In this document: piece by piece, positions 50,201 to 54,830 of the stretch
How positions within the stretch are numbered: position 1 is the stretch's first letter
How the letters are laid out: every line of letters begins with the position of its first letter
Source: Branchiostoma floridae
Taxonomy: Eukaryota; Chordata; Leptocardii; Amphioxiformes; Branchiostomatidae
DNA: 64,000 nucleotides
Direction: 5' to 3'
Assembly: GCF_000003815.2 (NCBI RefSeq)
Contig: NC_049988.1
Span: 8,784,531-8,848,530 of the forward strand
The notes under the pieces: generated by a model
Told to the model about the DNA's origin: nothing
Seen by the model: the letters and a program-made list of their open reading frames with translations, nothing else
Databases searched by the model: none
Program-made: the position numbers and the translations under genes

Positions 50201-51513
50201 CTCTGTGTGTTCTGTTTTAAATCATACTGCACCATATTCCGATATTTTATGGTCTACTCATTTACACACGTTTCCACTAGAGGATTCAAATGTGCTGCAA
50301 CAGCTAAGCAAATACCCCAAAATCGAATGGATCACACAATGAATTTCATACTACTAGATAAAGACCAATCTTTTGATACTCGGTGTGTTTTGTTTTAAAC
50401 CATACTGCACCATATTCCAATCTTTTATGGTCTACCCATTATGATTTACACACGTTTTCACTAGAGGATGCAAACGTTCTGCAACAGTTAAGCAAATACC
50501 CTAAAATCTGATGGACCTGAATGAATTTCACAGATAAAGACTGATTTTTTTATACTCTGTGTTTTTGAAAATCATACTGCATCATATTCCAATAATGAAA
50601 GCAAGGGTTACATACATTGTAAATCCAATTTTTGTTGCTGTACAGTCACTCAGCAATCACTATCTGTTGGAAATAGGATTGCTGCCCTGGGTACTGGTTA
50701 CTTTTCCATGTTGAAATGCTCATCCAATAACAAGTATTTCTAAAAATCTTATTGTCAAAATATGATTTGCCTTAGTGTTCGAAATTTAATCTTACAGGGT
50801 CACAGAATAACACACCACCTATTTGTTAATTACACGTTGATACAAGTTTCCATTTTGATGGAATCAACAACTTCTGATGATATGGCTTGAGTGATCGGTG
50901 TGGTTTCTGTATCTAGGGCAGGTAGCAGGAAGCAATTACATTGTACAGATAACAAATTGTCTGATTCCGGCAACATGAACCTTTGACACATGAGAAGCAA
51001 ATAGCCAATCATTGGTCAACATAATCATCGTGACCTAGTAACATCACTCAACAAACATTGTACATGTACACTGGACTCTTATCCAGAAAACATTTGCTCA
51101 TCTAGTAGATAAATAAGCAATAAATATCCTACATTTGCTGTTCCATATACTCTATCACACATCAAGGACTTGCACACATGTAGTAGTATACCGGAAACTT
51201 ATGGTGCATTCATTGAAGATAATGTCAGTATTGTTTCTTCAGCAACAACATTAAGAAGATACACATTATTACATAGACAAGATAGTGAAGACCTTACCTA
51301 AGAACTTTAATTTCTTCTGCTGTATACCTCCCACCACCTCCTGTGGGACTCTTCTTTCCACCACCACCACCCCCTGACCCTTTGCTGGCAGGTGTGTCAT
51401 CGCTCAGGTTGAGACCTGCAACTCCAAGGGGAGGGATGGCTCTGTTTGTAGCTGGTCTCTGTGGAGATGCCCCTCTCTGGGTAGTAGCTTGTTTTTTCTT
51501 CAGTTGTTCAGCT
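8081..51513 (-). CDS. CAPN7: Calpain-7 orthologue (18 of about 20+ exons)
   Basis: CAPN7 is a PalB-type cysteine protease. In vertebrates it binds ESCRT-III through N-terminal MIT domains and has a calpain core followed by two C2-like (domain III) modules; it lacks the Ca-binding penta-EF-hand. Eighteen minus-strand exons encode about 655 residues colinear with vertebrate CAPN7 from the linker ([12 protein letters not shown]) to the C-terminal Lys. The triad is intact: Cys in [12 protein letters not shown] (exon 16503-16418), His in [13 protein letters not shown] (14221-14139), Asn in [11 protein letters not shown] (13741-13597). C-terminal modules carry [30 protein letters not shown] and [16 protein letters not shown]. 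All junction phases agree except that exons 23314 and 16503 need one intervening exon of 3n+1 nt. MIT-domain exons were not found up to 64000. Introns hold RE1-like motifs and a minisatellite duplicating a 3' splice site. Identity is high confidence; the 5' end is missing. Confidence 0.95.
8322..8338 (+). promoter_or_regulatory. RE1/NRSE-like motif A
   Basis: ATCAGCACCAAGGACAG matches all 17 positions of the RE1 consensus NTYAGMRCCNNRGMSAG (site of REST/NRSF in vertebrates). It lies in the last intron of CAPN7. Function is inferred from the motif only. Confidence 0.55.
8368..8384 (+). promoter_or_regulatory. RE1/NRSE-like motif B
   Basis: ATTAGCACCAAGGACAG, full match to the 17-nt RE1 consensus, 46 bp from motif A, same orientation. 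Confidence 0.55.
8534..8550 (+). promoter_or_regulatory. RE1/NRSE-like motif C (one mismatch)
   Basis: TTCAGCACCAAGGACAT matches 16 of 17 consensus positions; the final G is T. Confidence 0.45.
8653..8669 (+). promoter_or_regulatory. RE1/NRSE-like motif D
   Basis: ATCAGCACCATGGACAG, full match to the 17-nt RE1 consensus and followed by C as in the vertebrate extended site. Confidence 0.55.
8818..8913 (-). CDS. CAPN7: CAPN7 penultimate exon (source of the 46-bp array)
   Basis: Acceptor TGTATTTCCAG|G, donor TTCAG|GTGAGA; 1+31 codons+2, encoding [20 protein letters not shown] then [11 protein letters not shown]. Its acceptor and first 28 bases are the 3'-most unit (in gene orientation) of the tandem array at 8886-9613. 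The functional copy differs from the array by one synonymous base (AGC instead of AGT for Ser). Confidence 0.95.
8886..9613. repeat. 46-bp minisatellite containing CAPN7 acceptor copies (about 15.8 units)
   Basis: Sixteen near-identical units at exact 46-bp spacing. On the minus strand each holds a polypyrimidine stretch TTTGTCCTGTATTTCCAG followed by the first 28 bases of the penultimate CAPN7 exon. The unit adjoining the exon is the functional splice site; the other 15 lie upstream in the intron. Units differ by single bases, e.g. CTATATTTCCAG in three units. Because 46 is 1 mod 3, the long plus-strand frame across it is a repeat artefact. Confidence 0.97.
10119..10258 (-). CDS. CAPN7: CAPN7 exon: second C2-like module
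   Basis: Acceptor TTGTGTTTAG|GTG, donor CCCAA|GTAAGG; 46 codons+2. Contains [20 protein letters not shown], a CAPN7 signature (GKW..SAGGCGN in vertebrates). Confidence 0.97.
10330..10795. repeat. Two diverged copies of a dispersed repeat (10330-10420 and 10703-10795)
   Basis: Both read 'ta-agc-ggtataac-gcccttc', then 'caccag', then 'cacagctgg/cagcagctgg' and 'acactgaa'. They lie in one CAPN7 intron. Family not recognised. Confidence 0.45.
10843..10905 (-). CDS. CAPN7: CAPN7 exon
   Basis: Acceptor TTTCTTTCCAG|ATA, donor AAAACT|GTAAGT; 21 codons, [20 protein letters not shown]+T. Phase 0 at both ends. Confidence 0.95.
11203..11373. mobile_element. Short MITE, copy 2 of the TAGTTCACCTTTA family
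   Basis: It retains the right end (TTACCCGACAGATAAAAGTG) and the inner inverted repeat GATATCAAGTCGATGGAC / GTCGACTTGATATCC. The left TIR is eroded. It sits in the CAPN7 intron next to exon 11409. Confidence 0.55.
11409..11554 (-). CDS. CAPN7: CAPN7 exon: first C2-like module
   Basis: Acceptor GTTTCTCCCAG|AT, donor CTGAGG|GTAAGC; 2+48 codons. Contains [20 protein letters not shown] and [17 protein letters not shown], close to vertebrate CAPN7. Confidence 0.97.
11690..12125. repeat. Degenerate minisatellite, about 20-bp unit
   Basis: Many imperfect repeats of CCTGTAGTGTCTGTACCC with changing spacing, in the CAPN7 intron between exons 12163 and 11409. The array reaches to within about 40 bp of exon 12163. 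Confidence 0.75.
12163..12238 (-). CDS. CAPN7: CAPN7 exon: first C2-like module
   Basis: Acceptor ATTTTTCAG|GAT, donor CCAA|GTACGT; 25 codons+1, [20 protein letters not shown] then KVFYP. Confidence 0.95.
12469..12604 (-). CDS. CAPN7: CAPN7 exon: first C2-like module
   Basis: Acceptor TCTCTTTCAG|T, donor GACAAG|GTAATG; 1+45 codons. It encodes [20 protein letters not shown] and [16 protein letters not shown], start of the first domain-III-like beta sandwich. Confidence 0.96.
12671..12912 (+). mobile_element. Dispersed element with GAATTC minisatellite, short copy
   Basis: It begins CCAGATTAATTTTGGAC, contains GGTAATTAATATGTAGATTG and GTCTCCAGGAACAA, then AGAATTCTGG-type repeats. The same order occurs on the minus strand at 29690-30232, so this is one repeat family with a variable internal minisatellite. 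Internal array here is only about 85 bp. Confidence 0.6.
12990..13089 (-). CDS. CAPN7: CAPN7 exon
   Basis: Acceptor TTATGTTGTAG|GA, donor CACGA|GTGAGT; encodes [20 protein letters not shown] then [12 protein letters not shown], the end of the protease core. Confidence 0.96.
13597..13741 (-). CDS. CAPN7: CAPN7 exon with catalytic Asn
   Basis: Acceptor TTTGATCAG|GGT; 48 codons+1. It encodes [20 protein letters not shown] and ends in RTAQSYDN. The Asn of KNPW is the third triad residue. The donor ATG|GTCTCA is weak and non-consensus after GT, but phase and homology fix it. Confidence 0.95.
14139..14221 (-). CDS. CAPN7: CAPN7 exon with catalytic His
   Basis: Acceptor ATGTTCCAG|GT, donor CACAAG|GTCAGG; 2+27 codons. 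It encodes [20 protein letters not shown] then LLDIREHK; the His of THAY is the catalytic histidine. Confidence 0.96.
14794..14938 (-). CDS. CAPN7: CAPN7 exon
   Basis: Acceptor TTCCTCTCCAG|AAC, donor AACAG|GTAACA; 48 codons+1. It encodes [20 protein letters not shown] and, further on, [13 protein letters not shown], linking the two halves of the core. Confidence 0.97.
15254..15289 (-). CDS. CAPN7: CAPN7 36-nt microexon
   Basis: Acceptor TTGTCTTCAG|GTT, donor AATTCG|GTAAGT; 12 codons encoding [12 protein letters not shown], conserved in CAPN7. Phase 0 at both ends, so skipping would remove 12 residues cleanly. Confidence 0.96.
15403..15513 (-). CDS. CAPN7: CAPN7 exon
   Basis: Acceptor TTTTCCAG|GTG, donor ATGAAG|GTAGGT; exactly 37 codons, [20 protein letters not shown] then [17 protein letters not shown]. 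Phase 0 at both ends. Confidence 0.97.
15860..15953 (-). CDS. CAPN7: CAPN7 exon
   Basis: Acceptor TACTTTCAG|C, donor GAAAA|GTAAGT; 1+31 codons. It encodes [20 protein letters not shown] then [11 protein letters not shown], nearly identical to vertebrate CAPN7. Confidence 0.97.
16073..16300 (+). mobile_element. tRNA-derived SINE (family 1), 5' part
   Basis: The head TGCAATGGCCAAGTGGGTAG resembles a tRNA A box, followed by a decayed B box (GTAGGTCGTAAGTGTGACAC) and a body shared with 33950-34225 and 51590-51795 (CAGCATTTGGGAAA, TGGACTAGCCCCCTG, TGTGTGGCCCAGGG). It is truncated after the GGCCCAGGG block, between two CAPN7 exons. Confidence 0.7.
16418..16503 (-). CDS. CAPN7: CAPN7 exon with catalytic Cys
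   Basis: Acceptor TTTTCCCCAG|ACG, donor ACAAG|GTTTGT; 28 codons+2. It encodes [20 protein letters not shown] then RFKKKLIT. The Cys after SD is the nucleophile of the protease. Confidence 0.96.
17378..17835 (+). mobile_element. SINE family 2 copy, interrupted by gap
   Basis: Shares CTCCTCAAACGTGGGACCTCC, CCATTTAACGTCCTATCT and GAGTGAAGTGGGGAAAGTC blocks with 43035-43262. Its right part has a tRNA-like reverse B box (CAGGAATCAAACCCGGAACC). It is cut by the gap at 17836. Confidence 0.6.
17836..17935. other. Assembly gap (100 N)
   Basis: Exactly 100 N, the usual placeholder for unknown length. Candidate hiding place for the missing CAPN7 exon. Confidence 0.99.
20190..20289. other. Assembly gap (100 N)
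   Basis: Exactly 100 N; second candidate hiding place for the missing CAPN7 exon. Confidence 0.99.
22420..22480. repeat. (GAAT)n-rich microsatellite
   Basis: Imperfect GAATGAAT/GGATGAAT/TGAATGACTG units within the long CAPN7 intron region. Confidence 0.6.
22627..22714. mobile_element. Miniature palindromic element (about 88 bp)
   Basis: Ends are inverted: GACCCTGTTCATACCAG on the left and, reverse-complemented, GACCCCATTCATACCAG on the right. No clear target duplication was found. Confidence 0.45.
23314..23376 (-). CDS. CAPN7: CAPN7 exon: LSPKQK segment
   Basis: Acceptor CACCCTCCTACAG|T, donor GTCAG|GTATGT; 63 nt. It encodes [20 protein letters not shown], the conserved entry into the calpain core. 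It ends in phase 2, which does not fit the next visible exon directly, so a short exon is missing. Confidence 0.93.
25563..25744 (-). other. Exon-like segment inside the 24-kb intron (possible poison exon)
   Basis: Strong acceptor TTTTACTTTACAG|A and strong donor CAGAC|GTAAGT bracket 182 nt. One frame is fully open ([20 protein letters not shown]..., [11 protein letters not shown]) and its end phase fits exon 23376, but joined after exon 47676 the frame is the wrong one and stops after about 10 codons. It matches nothing known in CAPN7. It could be a regulated premature-stop exon, an alternative first exon, or chance. Confidence 0.25.
26225..26293 (-). mobile_element. LINE 3' end fragment with (AAGT)n tail
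   Basis: On the minus strand the frame [21 protein letters not shown]-stop is followed directly by AAGT repeats. A Trp-Arg-rich end of a reverse transcriptase ORF plus a short microsatellite tail is characteristic of many non-LTR retrotransposons. 5'-truncated. Confidence 0.55.
26895..27165 (-). mobile_element. tRNA-derived SINE, probable family 2 relative
   Basis: On the minus strand it begins GGCATGGTGGTCTTGCGGTT (A-box-like) and has CCAGGGTTGAATCCCTTGC (B-box-like), followed by a body with TTTCCCAAGGGCAG and AGGATGTCCCTAACC in reverse orientation, similar to 17378-17835. Confidence 0.5.
27255..27354. other. Assembly gap (100 N)
   Basis: Placeholder of 100 N within the long CAPN7 intron. 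Confidence 0.99.
27412..27431. repeat. (TC)n microsatellite
   Basis: About ten TC units next to an A-rich tract. Confidence 0.9.
27960..28133 (-). pseudogene. LINE reverse-transcriptase C-terminal fragment
   Basis: The minus strand encodes [20 protein letters not shown] then [18 protein letters not shown]. The 'L..LPYEERL..L.L..L..RR..GD..E' pattern is the conserved region after the RT domain in CR1/Jockey-type LINEs. No upstream RT sequence is joined, so it is a dead fragment. Confidence 0.65.
28150..28620. repeat. Tandem repeat, about 175-180-bp unit, 2.6 copies
   Basis: GTTCAAGATATT recurs at about 28155, 28329 and 28509, each followed by GTGTCGAAGCGATATTGAAC-like, ACAAGAAGTGCATTTG and a TTTTCTTTTTTTCTATTGCA tract. 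Unit lengths differ slightly (about 174 and 180). Confidence 0.85.
28922..28938 (-). promoter_or_regulatory. RE1/NRSE-like motif H (one mismatch)
   Basis: Minus strand CACAGCACCAAAGACAG; 16 of 17 RE1 consensus positions (second position A instead of T). Intronic. Confidence 0.35.
29690..30232 (-). mobile_element. Dispersed element with expanded GAATTC minisatellite, long copy
   Basis: Reverse orientation relative to 12671-12912: it starts on the minus strand CCAGATTAATTTCGGAC near 30229, passes GGTAATTACTATGTAGAATG and GTCTCCAGGAACAA, then runs into about 370 bp of 21-bp units (AGAATTCTGGCTAAGGTTCCC) with some CAGAATTCTG half-units. More than 20 EcoRI-type GAATTC sites. Confidence 0.7.
33950..34225 (-). 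mobile_element. tRNA-derived SINE (family 1), full-length copy
   Basis: Minus strand starts GGTGCAATGGCCGAGTGGGT (A box) with GGTTGTGAGTTCGATCCCCG (B box), then the shared body to TGCCATCAGGCGCGGGAAGG. It is the best preserved of three copies and shows that the head derives from a tRNA. Not a tRNA gene: no cloverleaf 3' half or anticodon arm is maintained. Confidence 0.8.
36136..36715 (+). repeat. 51-bp tandem array, left half of foldback core
   Basis: Units of 51 bp (17 codons, hence long artefactual open frames) with TTTCCTTTTATAACAG, ACCAGGTAAGACACCGTACA and CAGGTGAGTAA motifs. These look like 3' and 5' splice sites in plus orientation. Confidence 0.92.
36725..37405 (-). repeat. 51-bp tandem array, right half (inverted)
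   Basis: Same unit as the left array in reverse orientation (ACTCACCTGTACGGTGTCTT, ACCTGGTCTGTAATCAAAGG). About 13 units, with single-base variants alternating between neighbours. Confidence 0.92.
37427..37526. other. Assembly gap (100 N) inside foldback element
   Basis: The gap falls where the right arm should mirror left-arm sequence 35843-36135 (about 300 bp), so the true missing length is probably more than 100. Confidence 0.95.
38440..38481. repeat. (TG)n microsatellite
   Basis: TGTGTGTGTTTGTGTGACTG followed by CGTGTGTGTGT, just outside the foldback element. Confidence 0.8.
38985..39430. repeat. Diverged segmental duplicate, copy 1
   Basis: Colinear with 42815-43345: GTGGAAACCATGTGAA, AAAGATGACTTGT, GGTTCAG-TTCTTGGAAGGCT, TTCTGATTGAAGATAA and TCACAAAGACAGA have counterparts in the same order. 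Confidence 0.65.
40560..41165. repeat. Degenerate tandem repeat, about 200-bp unit, 3 copies
   Basis: Recurring order: CAAATATTAATATTTTGTGT, TTAGTCATTAGTTTT-CAAGG, AATGAAATTCTG, CAAAGAGATTAATC, AGTTTTACGTC, CACTTTTCTAG-AAT/TTTATCAA. Copies are diverged and partly deleted. Confidence 0.65.
42815..43345. repeat. Diverged segmental duplicate, copy 2, split by a SINE
   Basis: Matches 38985-39430 in order but carries an extra block of about 230 bp (43035-43262) that is a SINE family 2 copy, so the insertion postdates the duplication. Confidence 0.6.
43035..43262 (+). mobile_element. SINE family 2 copy inserted in a duplicated segment
   Basis: GGCTCTCCCCAAACATGGGAC, ACCTCCATTTAATGTCCTAT and GAGTGAAGTGAGGAAAGTC match 17578-17700. 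The right part, read on the minus strand, is tRNA-like: GTGTGGCCTAATCGGCAGCA and GGTTTCGAGTTCGAAACCTG. Confidence 0.68.
44500..44590 (-). mobile_element. Possible LINE 3' tail
   Basis: Read on the minus strand: TAACTAGCCCATTGAGGCAT, then ACAATAAAGGTCTTTAATTC and ATTC repeats. The layout resembles 2519-2605 and 47965-48035 but the sequence differs. Confidence 0.35.
45007..45365. repeat. Tandem duplication, about 176-bp unit, 2 copies
   Basis: GGGAGCACAGCT, AAAGAGATTCT, CTTCATCATCAGATCG, CTTATCAATC and ACAAACATTTGTCACATGGC recur at constant offset. Confidence 0.85.
45881..45897 (-). promoter_or_regulatory. RE1/NRSE-like motif E (best match)
   Basis: Minus strand TTCAGCACCAAGGACAG, full match to the 17-nt consensus and one base from the commonly cited TTCAGCACCACGGACAG; followed by GGCC. 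About 1.8 kb from CAPN7 exon 47676. Confidence 0.6.
46259..46275 (-). promoter_or_regulatory. RE1/NRSE-like motif F
   Basis: Minus strand ATCAGCACCAAGGACAG, followed by GGC; full consensus match. Confidence 0.58.
46526..46733. mobile_element. Palindromic MITE (about 208 bp)
   Basis: Left end CTGTAAATGCATTTAAGTTT and right end reverse complement CTGTAAATGCAGAAACTTTC, with inner TTTGCGGTAG / GCGGTGGTTTAA repeats on both sides. No coding capacity. Confidence 0.7.
47027..47043 (-). promoter_or_regulatory. RE1/NRSE-like motif G
   Basis: Minus strand ATCAGCACCAAGGACAG; full consensus match, about 630 bp downstream (in gene direction) of exon 47676. Confidence 0.58.
47676..47762 (-). CDS. CAPN7: CAPN7 exon before protease core
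   Basis: Acceptor TTTTTTTAG|G, donor TTCAG|GTAAGT; 1+28 codons+2. It encodes [20 protein letters not shown] then RFAFPVPF, colinear with the vertebrate segment leading into the core. AG+T of the next exon gives Ser. Confidence 0.93.
47965..48035 (+). mobile_element. LINE 3' end with (ATTGTC)n tail
   Basis: TTAGCCCATGATGGGCATGG hairpin, then ATGCAATAAAGATCA and three TGTCAT units; same family as 2519-2605. Confidence 0.5.
49905..50600. repeat. Tandem repeat, about 178-bp unit, four copies
   Basis: TTTACACACGTTTCCACT, GCAAATGTGCTGCAACAG, TGATGGATTACATAATGAAT, GATACTCTGTGTGTTTG and CATACTGCACCATATTCC recur in order near 49911, 50090, 50268 and 50450. Divergence between copies is about 10-15% by eye. 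Confidence 0.88.
51298..51513 (-). CDS. CAPN7: CAPN7 exon: linker after MIT domains
   Basis: Acceptor TTGTGAAACAG|A, donor CTTAG|GTAAGG; 1+71 codons+2. It begins [20 protein letters not shown] and ends [13 protein letters not shown], the last part matching CAPN7 closely. The middle is low-complexity, Pro/Gly/Ser-rich, with five glycines in a row then KKSPTGGGG, a flexible linker longer in glycine than the vertebrate one. The upstream exon must end in phase 2. Confidence 0.9.
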
Positions 51514-51589
51514 CTGTTTCACAATAAAGTAAAAATTCTATAGTTACCAGCAATATAAAAGAAGTGCTGAGCATTGATACAGCTAATTT

Positions 51590-51795
51590 CAAGTCCTTCC
51601 TGCACCAGAGGGTGCATATGGCAGCACCCATCTCCTTTTCAGTAGCCCTGGGCCACACAACTTTGTGCAATCACTATAGCAGGGGGCTAGTTCACTGGTA
51701 GCAGTGTGTGTTCAACTTCCATACTCTTTTCCGAATGCTGAGTGCTAATCAGAAAAAGCAGCATTTTAAAAGTCTTTGGTATGACTTGACTGCAT
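51590..51795 (-). mobile_element. SINE family 1 copy, head truncated
   Basis: Body matches 33950-34130 (AGTAGCCCTGGGCCACACA, AGCAGGGGGCTAGTTCAC, CCGAATGCTGAGTGCTA, AGTCTTTGGTATGACT) but the tRNA-like head is missing. Confidence 0.7.
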
Positions 51796-52841
51796 GACTG
51801 CAAATATATCATTCTGTAGAGCAGTAAAGTTATCAAAAGAAAAATATCATTATTTACGCACAATGATAAAGACTACTGAACACAATTGACATGGTGCTGT
51901 TTGAAATAGATAAGCTAAATAGGGCTAAATAAGTAGTGGTCAGAGGTTTGATGCAATGCAGCCAGCCATTTCTGTATGCCTGTAGAATTAAGATGGTGCA
52001 TAAAATGGTTCTTGTACCAGTTGACAAAGCAGGTAGAACAAGATGGAGCATTATAACAGATCAACAACACTGGCAACTCAGTTGCTCAAATACTGAATTT
52101 AAAACTTTCCACTCATTTGTTTTGACAACATAACTTCATCAAGCATAATTTTTTTTACTGATTTTGCTATTGAAACACTACCTTAAAAGTCTAATACTAG
52201 ACTTGATCACTGTAAAATAATGCCTCACGTTTATGCCATAAGATCTCTATTATGAATGCCTAGCACGTTCTTTGCCATCATTAAGGCTTGAGGTTTAAAT
52301 AGCATGACTTCCCATGTTCACAGAGATGGCAGACAGTGAAAAGGATACAAAGAATAGTTCAGCCTTTGGATCAATAAAGGAATTGCTTCGCTTTATCTGC
52401 AATCAGTTCAGCCATTTCAGTTTCACAGCTGCCTTCTTTGGGAAACCTTTTAGGTCAAGTGGGTCTAAACATGTTAATGTCATTGTCATCTGCCTATGAT
52501 TCCTTCATGTCCATTGTCAGGCAATATTGGCATGGAACAGGGGAATAGATTGCAGCAATTACATGCACCATTCGTCACAATCAAGAATTGGCCGACTAGG
52601 AAGGTCTGATACATCTTCATACAGAATACTGAAGAGATCGATAACATTGAGCATCTCAACTAATCACAAGGGATCTAGAATTAGGTCAACTACATTTACA
52701 TGACCGAGTAGTAGTTTGATGTGCTTCCCAAATGACTAGGGACTGAGAAGTCTATAATTTGTCAGATCACACAGCTCCAATAAGATCTAACTTTAATTCA
52801 AAGTGCAAGACCAAAGTAAATGAGGTGCCATCACTTACAAT

Positions 52842-53333
52842 TAGGGGTGGGTACCGGGACAGAAAATTCAAGTAAAGGTCCAGTCCAGGTCCGGACTTGA
52901 ACGTGGACCTAATTTAATTATCATAATATCAGTGAATGAATGAATGAATAAATGAATGAAAAGTTGGGAATGGGCGATACTCAAAACAATTGTCCATCTA
53001 CTGGTATTTTAAAATCCTATCTTCATGGAAACAAGTCTACACGTGTAACTCTCTATATACAAATGTAGGTATAGACCTAAGTTTGACTATAAGAACTTGA
53101 TAAAAAATTACTAATACATGTATATCAACTCTCCTCTGCTTTGCTCTAATGTTATTTTCTTGGATCTGTAAAGCTTAACAAAAATGAACAGCTACCGGTA
53201 CAATCTGTTTATTTTCTTATCGGTCCAAAATCTGGTCCTCTGATTTTTTTCAGGTCTGTTTTTTCTGGACCGGTCCAACAAGAAAAATATGGTTTTGTAC
53301 CAGTCTTGTACATCGTACCGGTACCCACCCCTG
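52842..53333. mobile_element. hAT-type MITE with 8-bp target duplication
   Basis: TIRs TAGGGGTGGGTACCGG and (reverse-complemented) CAGGGGTGGGTACCGG; flanks are perfect CTTACAAT duplications (52834-52841 and 53334-53341). CAGGGGTGG-type ends with 8-bp duplications are typical of hAT. 492 bp, no transposase. It contains an internal GAATGAATGA microsatellite. Confidence 0.88.
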
Positions 53334-54157
53334 CTTACAATTCTTGCAAATTCTGAATACAGAAACTGCTTCAGATCTATAACTGACTGTCAGAGGGCCT
53401 ATGTTGCCATGCAGGAGCCACACCATAGATGAACCTCACTCAAATCACAGACACTTTCTTGGAAATACATCTTGAATAACATTAGTGCTTGTAATTAGTT
53501 TATGCCCTCACTTGAAAGTGTCATAGGTGTAAGCCTTTTAACCTTAGTTTCCCTCTTGCATGTGCGTCACACTAGTTGCCTAAGGTCAGTACTGTATTTC
53601 AAAGGGAGATTTCATTAAGTTGAATGACTCCATTGGAACAGAACTCTCCCTGTGGCAAAGTCTGAAATTTTGCTTTTCACACATACATTGTAGATCAATA
53701 AAGGTAGCTGAACCCCACAAGTTGAATGTTGTAAATACCTACTTACCAACCAAGGGTAAAATTTGAGACTAGCAATTTTGTCAAAATGGGATTCAATTTC
53801 CTCAGCTAGTGTTATTTGACCTTGGAGAATGGTAGTGGTTTGTGAACTTCCAGTGGATTAATATTGTACATCTTGACAGCTGCATACTAAAAGGTATGCA
53901 ACTATCAGTTCTAACAGTTGGCGATTAAGAAGTAATACTATATCAGAACCAACAGAAAGTTATCAACATGATACTCTCATCCGTTTATAAACATACCAAA
54001 TGCAGTTTTCAAACACAGTAACTGTTGCAATATGGAAAGAATGATCAATTCACATTTTATCAAAGGCTAGCATTAGCAAATGACGTGCATCATTTCCGTG
54101 ATTATGAAGGAGGATTCAAAGCAATGAGACAACAAAGATACATCAGACTGATAGCTT

Positions 54158-54490
54158 AAGCTATGGGCACAACCCGCCGTACGTGCAAATACGTGCTGTC
54201 TACGTGCTGTCTACGTGACAAAACAATCTTTGGGCAATCTTTGGGGATCTGTAAGTGGTAGGTACCATCTCCGTATGAACTCGTAGGGGATCTGACGGAT
54301 TTTGGAGCACGCAGACACGCCATAGAACTTTACGTGCACGCAAAACTTTGTGTGCCATCGGGCTGCGGATTCACCCCCTACACGCCTGCCCTGTACAGCC
54401 TGAACGTTTTCAAAAATACGTGGCGGACATGACCTCCAAAAAAAATGTACCGTCAATTTGCACGTACAGCAGGTTGTGCCTTTAGCTTTA
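54158..54490. mobile_element. MITE with 26-bp TIRs (GGCACAACC.. family)
   Basis: Left GGCACAACCCGCCGTACGTG continues CAAAT; right reverse complement GGCACAACCTGCTGTACGTG continues CAAAT. The interior has repeated TACGTGCTGTC units. Target duplication not clear. The minus-strand open frame inside it is spurious. Confidence 0.75.
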
Positions 54491-54571
54491 GGGCCAGATC
54501 TGTACCTAAACCTCTGTGTCTGACGTTCAGTATGCAGCTCTAAGTCAGTGAGCCAGTCACAGCGTTGCAAA

Positions 54572-54830
54572 GGTGACTAATCCAAACTTAATCAAAGGTC
54601 AGTAAGCAAGCACAATCCTTCATTTCAGAGGATTATCACTAAAACTTTGCTGAGCTTACATGCAGGTTTGCCAATAGAGCCACAAACTAATCACAATACT
54701 TAGTCAAAGGTCAGTAACTTGAGTAAGCAAGGGCAATCTTTCATTTCCAAGGATTTAGCTGCAAGGATTATCCCTAAAACTTTGTTGAGCTTAGGTTTGC
54801 CAATGGAGCCACAAACTAATCATAGTGGTG
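54572..54830. repeat. Tandem duplication, about 122 bp, 2 copies
   Basis: GGTCAGTAAGCAAG / GGTCAGTAACTTGAGTAAGC, CAATCCTTCATTTC / CAATCTTTCATTTC, AAAACTTTGCTGAGCTTA / AAAACTTTGTTGAGCTTA, and GAGCCACAAACTAATCA recur. Confidence 0.75.

Larger units (their letters stand above)
47763..51297 (-). other. CAPN7: CAPN7 intron, 3.5 kb
   Basis: No exon-like segment with splice sites was seen. It contains a LINE tail and a 180-bp tandem repeat; the rest is AT-rich unique sequence. Confidence 0.8.

Noticed and set aside
53342-53390. Short minus-strand exon ending at the hAT duplication
   Set aside because: Only about 16 codons in one frame, end phase does not fit the CAPN7 exon at 51513, and the peptide does not match the MIT region.
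54211-54570. 119-residue minus-strand frame
   Set aside because: Lies mostly inside the palindromic MITE at 54158-54490.
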